Source of the DNA: Methanomassiliicoccaceae archaeon
GTDB lineage: Archaea > Thermoplasmatota > Thermoplasmata > Methanomassiliicoccales > Methanomethylophilaceae
Assembly: GCA_016284295.1 (NCBI GenBank)
Contig: JAEEOP010000038.1
Coordinates: 1-64,000 of the forward strand
Direction: 5' to 3'
DNA length: 64,000 nt
Of this stretch, positions 50,344 to 59,067 are shown one piece after another. A program made the translations under genes and the position numbers. How positions within the stretch are numbered: the stretch's first letter is position 1; every line of letters begins with the position of its first letter. The notes under the pieces are model-generated. The model did not search any database. It worked only from the letters and a program-made list of their open reading frames with translations, and had not been told where the DNA came from.

Positions 50344-51569
50344 CACGTCGAGTATTCCGCGTTGATGCGCACGTAGTCGTATGTCAGGTCGCATCCCCAC
50401 CCGGTGGCGGACTCCTTGCCGATACCGAGGTCCACGAGGATCGCCACCTCCTTGTTGTCCATCGCCATGCGGACGACCTCGACGGAGCGCTCGTCCTGGA
50501 AGACCGGCGCACCCGAATCCAGGATCGGGACCTCCATGTCGCCGCCCTTTATGGTTAGGCGGACATCCTCGAGGTTGAACTTGCATCCGCTGTTGCCCAG
50601 GGCCATCATGATACGTCCGTAGTTGGGATCGGATCCGAATATGGCGGACTTGACCAGCGGGGAGTTGATTATAGTCTTCACCAGCTTGGTGGCATCCTCT
50701 TTGGTGTCGGCGCCGGTGACCCTGACCTCGATGAGCTTGGTTGCTCCCTCTCCGTCCGCGGCCACGGTGCGTGCGATCTTCGTCATTACGAAGTCCAACG
50801 CATTGTAGAACTCCGGATCGTCGTCCGCGCACTTGCCTCCGGCCATTCCGTTGGCCAGGAGAATGCTGGTGTCGTTGGTGGACTGGTCGCCGTCGACGGA
50901 GACCATGTTCAGGGATCCGTCGAGGATGCTCTGCCACTTCTCGCGGAACGCGGGGGACAGGTTCGCATCCGTGGTGATCAGCGAGAGCGTGGTGCCGTGG
51001 AGGACCTTCATATGGGGGGCGATCATCCCGCTTCCCTTGCATATCGCTCCGATGTACACCAGTGTTCCGTCGGTGAGGCGCACGCGCACGGCGCACTCCT
51101 TCTTGATCGTATCGGTGGTCATTATGGCCTCTGCCAGATTGGCATCAGCCTGACGGCCGTCGAACAGCTCCCTTGCCGCACGGGAGATCCCGTAGCGGAC
51201 CTTGTGCATGTCCATGAAGCGTCCGATCAGACCTGTGGACATCACACCGACGTTCAGCGGGTCCAGTCCGAGCTCGGTGGCCGTGACCTTCTTCATCTCC
51301 AGCGCATCCTCGATTCCGCGGCGGCCCGTGAGGGCGTTCGCGTTACCGCTGTTCACGACGACTGCCTGAAGCTTGTCGGCGTTCTCCCTCATCATCACCT
51401 GCACCGGTGCGGCCTTCACGTTGTTGCTGGTGTATCCGACGCATGCCGTCGCAGGCACCTCTGAATAGAGCAATGCCAGGTCCAGGGAGCGGTACTTAAC
51501 TCCGCTGTGGACTCCTGCTGCCTTGAAACCCTGCGGGGTCGTGACCCCTCCGTCTATTACCTCTACCAT
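50343..51569 (-). CDS. argJ: Glutamate N-acetyltransferase / ornithine acetyltransferase
   Basis: A 408-residue ArgJ, which moves the acetyl group from acetylornithine to glutamate (cyclic pathway) and may also use acetyl-CoA. The precursor is self-cleaved into two chains: the KGSGMIAPHMKVLHGTTLSL region holds the nucleophile Thr (about 193 or 194). Other motifs are VVNSGNANALTG and GDQSTNDTS. The usual APNMATML is altered to APHMKVLHGTTL, so the exact cleavage site should be checked. It lies 3 nt after argC and overlaps argB. Confidence 0.9.
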   Translation of the reverse strand: MVEVIDGGVTTPQGFKAAGVHSGVKYRSLDLALLYSEVPATACVGYTSNNVKAAPVQVMMRENADKLQAVVVNSGNANALTGRRGIEDALEMKKVTATELGLDPLNVGVMSTGLIGRFMDMHKVRYGISRAARELFDGRQADANLAEAIMTTDTIKKECAVRVRLTDGTLVYIGAICKGSGMIAPHMKVLHGTTLSLITTDANLSPAFREKWQSILDGSLNMVSVDGDQSTNDTSILLANGMAGGKCADDDPEFYNALDFVMTKIARTVAADGEGATKLIEVRVTGADTKEDATKLVKTIINSPLVKSAIFGSDPNYGRIMMALGNSGCKFNLEDVRLTIKGGDMEVPILDSGAPVFQDERSVEVVRMAMDNKEVAILVDLGIGKESATGWGCDLTYDYVRINAEYST

Positions 51570-51572
51570 ATC

Positions 51573-52592
51573 TCATACCCCCAATCCGGGTAGGTTCAAT
51601 CCTTCCTTCTCGTCCAGGCCCAGCATCAGGTTCATGCACTGCACGGCCTGTCCGGATGCCCCTTTGACGAGGTTGTCCAGCACGCCGAACGCGACGACCT
51701 TGTCGCCGATCAGCTTGGACGCCACCTGCGCGTGGTTGGAAGCCACCACCGCGCGGATTGACGGCTCGGGGACGTAATGGACGAACGTCTCCTTGCCGTA
51801 CTGTCTTTCATATATCGAATCCAGGTCCTCCTGGGTCGCATCCTTCTTCAGCGAGAAGTAGCACGAGGAGAGTATCCCGCGGACTATGGGCAGGAGCTGG
51901 GGCACGAATGTGACCTTCGAGTGCGAACCTGCGAACATGTCCACCGCCATCTCGATCTCGGGCGTGTGGCGGTGCTTGCCCACGCTGTACGGGATGATCG
52001 TCTCGCCGCATGTGGAGTGATGCGTGCGCTCGGTGGGGACCATGCCTGCGCCGGAGGTTCCGGACTTAGCATCCACGATCACATCCTCATTGACAAGACC
52101 CGTTCTGATGAGAGGAGCGCATGCCAGGATGGCCGACGTGGCGTAGCATCCGGGGTTGGCGACCAGGTCCGCGCCCTTTATCTTGTCGCGGAAGAACTCC
52201 GGCAGGCCGTACACGGCCTTCCCGAGATTCTCGACATCGGTGTGCTCGTGGCCGTACCACTTCTGATAGACATCCACATCGTGGAAGCGGTAGTCCCCGG
52301 ACAGGTCGATGGCCTTGATGCCCTGCTCCATGAGCTGAGGGATCTCCTTCATGGCCACTCCGTGGGGCGTGGCGACGAATACGAAGTCGAGGTCCCTGGT
52401 CTCTGAGATGCTCTGGGTGAATTCCAGGTCGCCCACGTATCCCTTCAGATAGGTGTGCACGTCCGAAACCTTGCGGCCGGCATTCTGGCGCGAGGTCAGC
52501 GCTGCGATCTCCACGTCGGGATGCGTGCACAGGATGCGCGAAAGCTCCCCTCCTGTGTAACCGGTACCTCCTATGATCCCTACTTTGAACAT
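51573..52592 (-). CDS. argC: N-acetyl-gamma-glutamyl-phosphate reductase
   Basis: A 339-residue NADPH-dependent reductase. The Rossmann motif is GIIGGTGYTGGEL (6-18), the catalytic Cys149 is in NPGCYAT, and the second-domain signature is GTSGAGMVPTERTHHS and the SVGKHRHTPEI stretch. It is the first gene of the minus-strand arg operon, with an AGAGGAG ribosome binding site before the ATG. A TATA-like TTAATATAG lies about 50 nt upstream. It makes N-acetylglutamate semialdehyde. Confidence 0.95.
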   Translation of the reverse strand: MFKVGIIGGTGYTGGELSRILCTHPDVEIAALTSRQNAGRKVSDVHTYLKGYVGDLEFTQSISETRDLDFVFVATPHGVAMKEIPQLMEQGIKAIDLSGDYRFHDVDVYQKWYGHEHTDVENLGKAVYGLPEFFRDKIKGADLVANPGCYATSAILACAPLIRTGLVNEDVIVDAKSGTSGAGMVPTERTHHSTCGETIIPYSVGKHRHTPEIEMAVDMFAGSHSKVTFVPQLLPIVRGILSSCYFSLKKDATQEDLDSIYERQYGKETFVHYVPEPSIRAVVASNHAQVASKLIGDKVVAFGVLDNLVKGASGQAVQCMNLMLGLDEKEGLNLPGLGV

Positions 52593-52859
52593 ATGATCTC
52601 CTCTGATGTGTCGTCAACGCCCATGTTTTCCTCTATATTAAGAATGATGTCATATCTCGAACAAAAATGTAAGATAGCCGACAGCAGGTCCTGACGATGA
52701 TACACCCGACGTAAGCCAGACAGAAAACCGGAGCTGTTTTCAGAGGCTGTTCAGACCTGGAAACCGCACAGGTCGGGCATAGAATGCAGCGTTTACTTCG
52801 TGTATGGATCGGATTCCGAATCCCTGAAAGGATGATGTCTCTGTTCGGACACTTCATGG

Positions 52860-53351
52860 CTAGCGATCCGTCCCAGAGTTGACGCTGTCCAGAGTGAGCT
52901 TTCCGTACGACATGTAGATGACTCCGCCCTTGTCCTCGTTTCCGCCTCCCATCTCACCGTTCTTGATCGTGACTGTGGCACCTTCTATCACGAACAGGCG
53001 TCCGCTGTCGTACCCCATACCTCCGCGGCCCCTGCCCAGGGTGAATCCTGCCAGGTCGATGGTCAGATCCCTGCCCTCGCCGAACTCCTCGGGATCCCTG
53101 TCGGATGAGTCGAATATGTCGTTGGCCAATACGATGGTCGTTCCGCTGGCGGCGCTGCCGAGAGCATCCTGCAGCTCGTCCCAGTTGGTGACGGTGACGT
53201 TCGTGCCGTCGGCATCGGAACCGTCCGTGCCCAGGATGACCGCGGCGGAGACCATCATGATGGCCGCCATCGCCACGATCAGAACCAATGAGCGGAGATC
53301 CGTTCCGGCCCTCGGCCAGAATGCCGATTGATACGCTTTCCTGTCTGTCAT
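52860..53351 (-). CDS. Short adhesin-like protein, probably truncated
   Basis: A 163-residue protein. A basic N-terminus and one membrane helix (about 22-42, LVLIVAMAAIMMVSAAVIL) act as signal or anchor. A Ser/Gly/Asp-rich region then begins like a beta-helix surface protein (TVTNWDELQDAL, TIVLANDI, LTIDLAGFTLG, VTIKNGEMGGG, KLTLDSVNSG). The protein stops after only two or three coils, while related adhesins run for many. It ends in TAG, the only TAG stop of a reported gene here. It is probably the remnant of a longer surface protein. No similar coding sequence was found in the 240 nt downstream. Confidence 0.5.
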   Translation of the reverse strand: MTDRKAYQSAFWPRAGTDLRSLVLIVAMAAIMMVSAAVILGTDGSDADGTNVTVTNWDELQDALGSAASGTTIVLANDIFDSSDRDPEEFGEGRDLTIDLAGFTLGRGRGGMGYDSGRLFVIEGATVTIKNGEMGGGNEDKGGVIYMSYGKLTLDSVNSGTDR

Positions 53352-53564
53352 TTGCATATTACGCAGTTGAATCGACGTGTGAATAAAGGTTGCAACGGGG
53401 ATGCTCATAGGAAGTACAATCGCAGAACGATGCCCGGTCATGCGATTGATTGTTGTAAGAACGGTCCTGGCCCAGACGATCGATACCGTCCGGCCACGCG
53501 CACACGCGTGCCCGAGTCCTCGTATTTGTTTTATAAGGGAAAACTAATCGTTGGGAAGGTTAGC

Positions 53565-54866
53565 ATGGCAGCAGCTAAGAAGACAACAACGAAGAAGGCT
53601 AGCACAGCCAAGAAAGCCGTGAACGAATCCAAGCAGAGGGAGAAGGTCGTACTGGCCTACTCCGGAGGACTCGACACGTCTGTCGATATCCACTGGTTGC
53701 AGGAGAACTATAATGTCGACGTCATCGCCATCGCGGTCAACGTCGGACAGCCGCCCAGCAAGGACGACATCGTAGCACGTGCGCTCAGGAACGGAGCCAT
53801 CAAGGCCGATTTCATCGATGTGAGGAAGGAGTTCGTCGAGGACTACATCTGGCCCGCACTCAAGGCGAATGCCATGTATCAGAACGTCTACCCCCTGAGC
53901 ACGGCCGTCGCAAGGCCCCTCATCACCAAGGTCCTCGCGGATGTCGCGAAGAAGGAGGGCGCCACATACATCGCCCACGGATGCACAGCGAAGGGTAACG
54001 ACCAGGTCAGGTTCGATGTCGGACTGATCTCCCAGAACCCCGACCTCAAGATCATCGCCCCCATGAGGGAATGGATCACCACGAGAGAGGAGGAGATCGA
54101 CTACGCCAAGAAGAACGGCATCGAGATCATCGTCAAGAAATCCAGCCCCTATTCCCGTGACGAGAACCTCTGGGGCAACTCATGCGAGTGCGGAGTCCTG
54201 GAGGACCCCTGGGAGGAGCCTCCCGCAGGAGTCTGGGCATACACCGTCGACCCCGCGAAGGCACCCGCCGCACCCAAGTACATCGAGATCGGATTCGAGA
54301 AGGGAATCCCCGTCTGCCTCGACGGAGAGAGGATGGACGGAGTCAAGCTCATCGAGACCCTCAACGAGCTCGCAGGCAAGTACGGTGTCGGAAGGATCGA
54401 CCACGTCGAGGACCGTCTCGTCGGTATCAAGAGCCGCGAAACCTACGAGTGCCCCGCGGCGATCACGCTGATCACCGCCCACAGGGCCCTCGAGGCTCTC
54501 ACCCTGCCCAAGGACACGCTGGAGTTCAAGCGCATCATCGAGCAGAAGTTCAGCCAGCTCATCTACGACGGACTCTGGTATGAGGGTCTCCGCGAGAACC
54601 TCCAGGCATTCGTCGATTCGAGCCAGGAGTACGTCACCGGTATCGTCAGGATCAAGCTCTACAAGGGAACCGCGACTGTTGTCGGAAGGAAGTCGCCCTA
54701 CTCGCTCTACGACGTGGGACTCAGCACCTACGCGAAGGGAGACGAGTTCGACCACAACTCCGCGGTCGGATTCATCTACTGCTGGGGACTCCCCGGAAAG
54801 ACCGCGGCCAAGGCGCACGCGTCCGCTCCGAAGAAGAAGACCAGAAAGACCCCTGAGAAGAAGTGA
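53565..54866 (+). CDS. argG: Argininosuccinate synthase with Lys-rich tails
   Basis: A 433-residue enzyme that joins citrulline and aspartate with ATP. The ATP-site motif is VVLAYSGGLDTSV (about 28-40), citrulline and aspartate sites lie in HGCTAKGNDQVRFD and SPYSRDENLWG. Homologues have about 400 residues; this one has an N-terminal extension (MAAAKKTTTKKASTAKKAVN) and a C-terminal one (SAPKKKTRKTPEKK), both rich in Lys, Ala and Thr as in histone H1 tails. A ribosome binding site (AAGGT) precedes the ATG at 53565, and TATA-like TTTTATAAGG lies about 30 nt upstream. It is co-transcribed with argH. Confidence 0.95.
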   Translation: MAAAKKTTTKKASTAKKAVNESKQREKVVLAYSGGLDTSVDIHWLQENYNVDVIAIAVNVGQPPSKDDIVARALRNGAIKADFIDVRKEFVEDYIWPALKANAMYQNVYPLSTAVARPLITKVLADVAKKEGATYIAHGCTAKGNDQVRFDVGLISQNPDLKIIAPMREWITTREEEIDYAKKNGIEIIVKKSSPYSRDENLWGNSCECGVLEDPWEEPPAGVWAYTVDPAKAPAAPKYIEIGFEKGIPVCLDGERMDGVKLIETLNELAGKYGVGRIDHVEDRLVGIKSRETYECPAAITLITAHRALEALTLPKDTLEFKRIIEQKFSQLIYDGLWYEGLRENLQAFVDSSQEYVTGIVRIKLYKGTATVVGRKSPYSLYDVGLSTYAKGDEFDHNSAVGFIYCWGLPGKTAAKAHASAPKKKTRKTPEKK

Positions 54867-54870
54867 TCCA

Positions 54871-56313
54871 TTGAAGCAAGCCCTCTGGTCCGGCAGGTTC
54901 AAAGACAAGATGGACGACTCCACGCTGGACTTCACATCCTCCCTGGATGTGGATTCCAGGATGGCGTTCTACGACGTCATGGGTTCGCTGGCGCACGTCA
55001 ACATGCTCAAGGCATGCTCGATCCTGCCCGCGGACGACGTCGACAGCATCATCAAGGGTCTGAAGGACATCCTCAGGGAGATCGAGGACGGGACCTTCGA
55101 GCTCGACTTCAAGCTCGAGGACATCCACACGAACATCGAGTTCTCCCTGACGGAGAGGATCGGACCGGCGGGTGGCAAACTGCACACAGGCAGGAGCAGG
55201 AACGACCAGGTCGCCGTGGACTTCAGGATGTACCTGAGGGACAAGGCCCTGGCCGCCTGCACCGCCATCGAAGGGCTGATAACCAGCCTGCTGAAGATCG
55301 CAGAAGAGAATCCGGACACCATCATGCCCGGATTCACCCACATGCAGCATGCGCAGCCGGTCACGCTGGCGCAGCACATGCTTGCATACGTATTCAAATT
55401 CACGAGGGACACCGACAGGTTCCTCGACGCTTTCCAGAGGATGAACAAGTGCCCTCTGGGGTCCGCAGCCCTCGCCGGCACCACCTATCCCATCGACAGG
55501 TTCATGACCGCCCAGGCGCTGGGATTCAAAGAGCCCACGGAGAACTCCATGGACTCGGTGAGCGACAGGGACTTCGTCAACGAGCTCGCGTTCTGCGCCG
55601 CACAGACGCAGCTGCACCTGTCGTCGCTGTGCGAGGAGCTGGTCCTCTGGTCGTCCCAGGAGTTCGCGTTCATAGAAATGGACGACAAGTACACCACCGG
55701 ATCGTCCATCATGCCCCAGAAGAAGAATCCGGACATAGCGGAGCTCGTCAGAGGGAAGACCGGAAGTGTCGTCGGCTCGCTCATGACCATGATCGTCCTC
55801 ACCAAGGGCCTCCCGCTCACGTACAACCGCGACCTGCAGGAGGACAAGAGGCCGGTCATGGATTCCATGGACACGGTCATCAGGTGCCTTCAGATAATGG
55901 CGAAGGTCATCGCCACCACCACGTTCAAGAAGGACAGGATGCTGGAGGTCACCAGCAGGGGGCAGATCAACGCCACGGACCTTGCGGACTACCTGGTCAC
56001 CAAGGACATACCCTTCCGTGAGGCCCACGCCATCGTAGGCGCAGCCGTAAGGGAGAGCATAGAGTCCGGCGTGAACCTGGAGGACATGCCCCTGGAGAAG
56101 CTCAAGACGTTCTCCGACAGGATCGAATCCGACGTGTACGACTTCATCCCCGTATCCAGATGCGCCGAGAGGAGGGAATCCTACGGCGGAACGGCACCTT
56201 CATCCACGGACATCCAGATGTCCAAGGCAATCGAACAGCTGATGCTCCATGAGGACGTCATCCGTCAGGAGACACAGCTCATCGAGGGATGCTGGAAAGA
56301 CCTCCTGGAGTGA
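54871..56313 (+). CDS. argH: Argininosuccinate lyase
   Basis: A 480-residue enzyme of the fumarase/aspartase superfamily that splits argininosuccinate into arginine and fumarate. It has WSGRF at the N-terminus, HTGRSRNDQVAVDFRM, HMQHAQPVTLAQHML and the superfamily signature GSSIMPQKKNPDIAELVRG. The start is a TTG at 54871, 4 nt after the argG stop; it gives the usual MKQALWSGRF beginning. Translation is probably coupled to argG. Confidence 0.95.
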   Translation: MKQALWSGRFKDKMDDSTLDFTSSLDVDSRMAFYDVMGSLAHVNMLKACSILPADDVDSIIKGLKDILREIEDGTFELDFKLEDIHTNIEFSLTERIGPAGGKLHTGRSRNDQVAVDFRMYLRDKALAACTAIEGLITSLLKIAEENPDTIMPGFTHMQHAQPVTLAQHMLAYVFKFTRDTDRFLDAFQRMNKCPLGSAALAGTTYPIDRFMTAQALGFKEPTENSMDSVSDRDFVNELAFCAAQTQLHLSSLCEELVLWSSQEFAFIEMDDKYTTGSSIMPQKKNPDIAELVRGKTGSVVGSLMTMIVLTKGLPLTYNRDLQEDKRPVMDSMDTVIRCLQIMAKVIATTTFKKDRMLEVTSRGQINATDLADYLVTKDIPFREAHAIVGAAVRESIESGVNLEDMPLEKLKTFSDRIESDVYDFIPVSRCAERRESYGGTAPSSTDIQMSKAIEQLMLHEDVIRQETQLIEGCWKDLLE

Positions 56314-56555
56314 ACCACCTCGCCGCGGTAACGTACACTTTTTCGAAAGGCCCGCTTACGAGAACTGCCATTTTGGTCTTTCTCGCCTGTGACGGCCCCA
56401 GCGACATCCGACCCCGCACTTATCGCGGCCCATTGTTATCGAACAAATTGTATGCTTTTTGACTATTAGTAACACGAATAATTTTTTATTGCTATTCATG
56501 GATGCATGCGACAACTCAGTTCCGTCCTCGGATGAAAAGAAAAGGAGAGAATCGC

Positions 56556-57935
56556 TTGGATAAGAAAACAATGACCATCATAGCTGTGGTGGCAATCGTG
56601 GCAATAGTTATTGTGGCGGTCGCTGTAGTCTCGATGAACCCGCAGAAGGACACCTCGAAATCTGATGTCAGATATGCGCTTCAGGTAATGGGGAATGCCG
56701 ATGAGGACACGACCATCACCAGCAAAGATGTGACAATCATCGAAGAAATAATCGCAGGTAGTCTGAGCTTCAAGGACTACCCGTACGCTGACGCCAACAA
56801 CGACGGCAAAGTCGATAAGGCGGACGTGGATCTCATGAAGAATATCATGGAAAGGAAGAACGGTACCAAAATGTATGTCGTAAACGTGGACGTCTCCTCC
56901 GCCGACCAGTCGAAATATGTGAGCGAGGTCACTTACCCTCTCAGCAAGATAGTGCCTTACGGCGTGAACATTGTCGAACCCATCGTCGCCATAGATGGCG
57001 GCAAGAACGTGGCCGGATACTTCGCGAAGGGATACCCCGTTCAGGAGGCATCGATGATGGGCGAGGACCTGAAAGGAGGGTCCAGATCCATCGGGGATGC
57101 GGCATGGAAGAACTTCTTGACACTAGACTCAAAGGTACATGTGGATGCATTCGTCATCTCGTACGACAACAGGGCTCAGCTCCTCGATACCTACGTTGAT
57201 GATCTCGTCGCAGCAAGTATCCCCCTCATCTGCTACGCAGCGGCCAACCCCGACGGGGAGGTCACCGCCGCCTTGACCATCGGATTCCTGATGGGAGGCG
57301 AAAGCGAGAAACTCGGAAAGAAGTACGCAGACATCTACGAGAACGTCCTCGACAAGGTGGACACCGTGACTAAGAAGAAAGCCGAGGCGGACATGAGCAA
57401 CTACTTGTCCATGATCATGTACTCGTCGATCTGCCAGAACGACTCCACATACAACAACACCGGGGCCGCGGCAGGAGGGATCCCCTACTACAAGGTCGAC
57501 AGCGATTTCGCACAGCTCTACAAAGGAACCGGATCCACGGCCCTTTCGACCGTCGAGGGATTGTCGAACATCCATGCAGACAAGGTCCTCAACTACAGGT
57601 CGATCGACCAGATCACCTCCTCGTCCGTCGTCAAGAAAGAGATCATTGAGACCTGGGAACATGAGAACAGCAAGAAGATCAGCGCCAAGATGCTCTTCGA
57701 GCATGCCGACTTCGACAACGATGACTTCTACTTCATCAACAACGTCCTGGCTTCCCCCATCAAGGTAGCCTATTCGGCACATATCCTGTACTCCGACTCC
57801 CTCTCCAAGGAGTGGGCGAATTCGATACTCCAGGAGTTCATCGATTCGGGATTCACATCCTACAAGGGCAAGACCATTACCGAGAACTTCATCACGATCT
57901 TCAACTACCAGGACTACTTGGATGCAAAGGCCTGA
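56556..57935 (+). CDS. Membrane-anchored binding protein with dockerin-like domain, uptake system 5
   Basis: A 459-residue protein with anchor (5-27), dockerin-like pair at about 46-98 (NADEDTTITSKD, weak, and DANNDGKVDKAD, good) and a FepB/BtuF-like binding fold. It is clearly paralogous to the system 2 protein (shared MDKK start, YP-x-AD link, QNDSTYN and GGIPYYK stretches). The start is a TTG at 56556, which follows a strong AAGGAGAG ribosome binding site by 6 nt and matches the paralogue's start; ATG 56532 and ATG 56502 are alternatives. The first calcium loop has Glu for Gly, so one site may be weak. Confidence 0.8.
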   Translation: MDKKTMTIIAVVAIVAIVIVAVAVVSMNPQKDTSKSDVRYALQVMGNADEDTTITSKDVTIIEEIIAGSLSFKDYPYADANNDGKVDKADVDLMKNIMERKNGTKMYVVNVDVSSADQSKYVSEVTYPLSKIVPYGVNIVEPIVAIDGGKNVAGYFAKGYPVQEASMMGEDLKGGSRSIGDAAWKNFLTLDSKVHVDAFVISYDNRAQLLDTYVDDLVAASIPLICYAAANPDGEVTAALTIGFLMGGESEKLGKKYADIYENVLDKVDTVTKKKAEADMSNYLSMIMYSSICQNDSTYNNTGAAAGGIPYYKVDSDFAQLYKGTGSTALSTVEGLSNIHADKVLNYRSIDQITSSSVVKKEIIETWEHENSKKISAKMLFEHADFDNDDFYFINNVLASPIKVAYSAHILYSDSLSKEWANSILQEFIDSGFTSYKGKTITENFITIFNYQDYLDAKA

Positions 57936-57943
57936 ATGAAATG

Positions 57944-57960
57944 AGGGGCATCGCCCCTCG
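57944..57960 (+). promoter_or_regulatory. Stem-loop after the system 5 binding-protein gene
   Basis: A perfect 7-bp stem GAGGGGC/GCCCCTC with an ATC loop, 8 nt after the stop codon and 12 nt before the permease ATG. The stem is identical to that of system 2 (38226-38243), although the loops differ. Confidence 0.65.
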
Positions 57961-57972
57961 CCCTTTCCTATC

Positions 57973-59067
57973 ATGAGCGAAATAGTGATCACCCGGACCA
58001 GGGAGCAACTCAAGAGGGAGTACTACAAAGCGCTCTCCAGGAAGCTCATACTCCTTACGGTCTGCATCACCGGGATACTCCTCTTCATAGGGCTGTTCTC
58101 CCTTTCAGTGTTCGATTCCATCTCACTCGGCGAAACGTACGAGATAATATGGAACCACATAGTCGGGAACAACGATTACGAACCGAGGAGCCTCGAATGG
58201 TGGGCTGACCGTTACATCTGGAACAGATCCATCCCGCATATCCTTGTGGCGATCATCGCAGGATGCTGCCTATCCATATGCGGAGCGCTCATGCAATCAT
58301 TGATGTCCAATCCTTTGGCCGATCCGTACACAACGGGCATTTCCTCCGGTGCCTGCTTCGGCGCCGTCACCGCCATTATCGCGGGAATCACCTTCAGTTC
58401 CATCACAGGGGAGATGGGGATAGTAACCAACGCTTTCATTGGTGCGATGATACCCGCCCTGATCATCATCCTGATATCTGCTCGCATACGCATGACACCT
58501 GCGACGATCATCCTGATTGGAACCGGGATCTCGTATTTCTTCAATTCGATGGTGACGTATCTGATGATATCCACGGATGCGGACACTCTGAAAACGGCAT
58601 ACATTTGGCAGGTAGGGAGCCTTGACGGGATGACTTGGGCTTCCGTGCCGCTCATGTTCACAGTCACCCTCGTAGGTTCCATCCTGGTGCTGCTCTCGTG
58701 GAGGCAGCTGAACCTCATGTCCTTGGGGGAAGAGAGCGCGGTGAGCCTGGGTCTGGACGTCCAGAAGTTCAGGATCCTCTGTCTAATCCTCATGTCCCTC
58801 ATGACCGCCGGGGTGGTGACCTACGTCGGCATCATAGGATTTGTCGGCCTGGTAGCACCGCATATCGTGAGGCTGGTGATCGGAGGGGACAACAAGTACG
58901 TCATACCTCTGTCAATGGCTGTGGGAACCCTGCTGCTCCTGTTCGCCGATTATGTGGCAATACAATTCGCTAATCTGCCGGTGGGGGTGGTCATGAGCCT
59001 CATCGGAAGCCCGGTGTTCCTCATACTGATCCTCTACAACCACAAGAGCAGGGGGGTGCTGTATTGA
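57973..59067 (+). CDS. FecCD-type permease, uptake system 5 (first permease)
   Basis: A 364-residue permease with about ten helices; it has CGALMQSLMSNPLADPYTTGISSGACFG and VGIIGFVGLVAPHIVRLVIGGDNKYVIP. The loop LEWWADRYIWN matches the SLYWWADRYIWN loop of system 2, so these are orthologous positions in a duplicated cassette. No good ribosome binding site is seen before ATG 57973 apart from a C-rich stretch; the stem-loop just upstream may affect initiation. Likely a heterodimer partner of the next gene. Confidence 0.85.
   Translation: MSEIVITRTREQLKREYYKALSRKLILLTVCITGILLFIGLFSLSVFDSISLGETYEIIWNHIVGNNDYEPRSLEWWADRYIWNRSIPHILVAIIAGCCLSICGALMQSLMSNPLADPYTTGISSGACFGAVTAIIAGITFSSITGEMGIVTNAFIGAMIPALIIILISARIRMTPATIILIGTGISYFFNSMVTYLMISTDADTLKTAYIWQVGSLDGMTWASVPLMFTVTLVGSILVLLSWRQLNLMSLGEESAVSLGLDVQKFRILCLILMSLMTAGVVTYVGIIGFVGLVAPHIVRLVIGGDNKYVIPLSMAVGTLLLLFADYVAIQFANLPVGVVMSLIGSPVFLILILYNHKSRGVLY

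Noticed and set aside
52633-52857. A 74-residue minus-strand frame starting just after the truncated adhesin-like gene
   Set aside because: Starts close to the previous stop, but composition is irregular, no ribosome binding site is seen and no family is recognised.
54772-56028. A 418-residue minus-strand open frame opposite argH
   Set aside because: Antisense artefact; argH carries the full superfamily signature.
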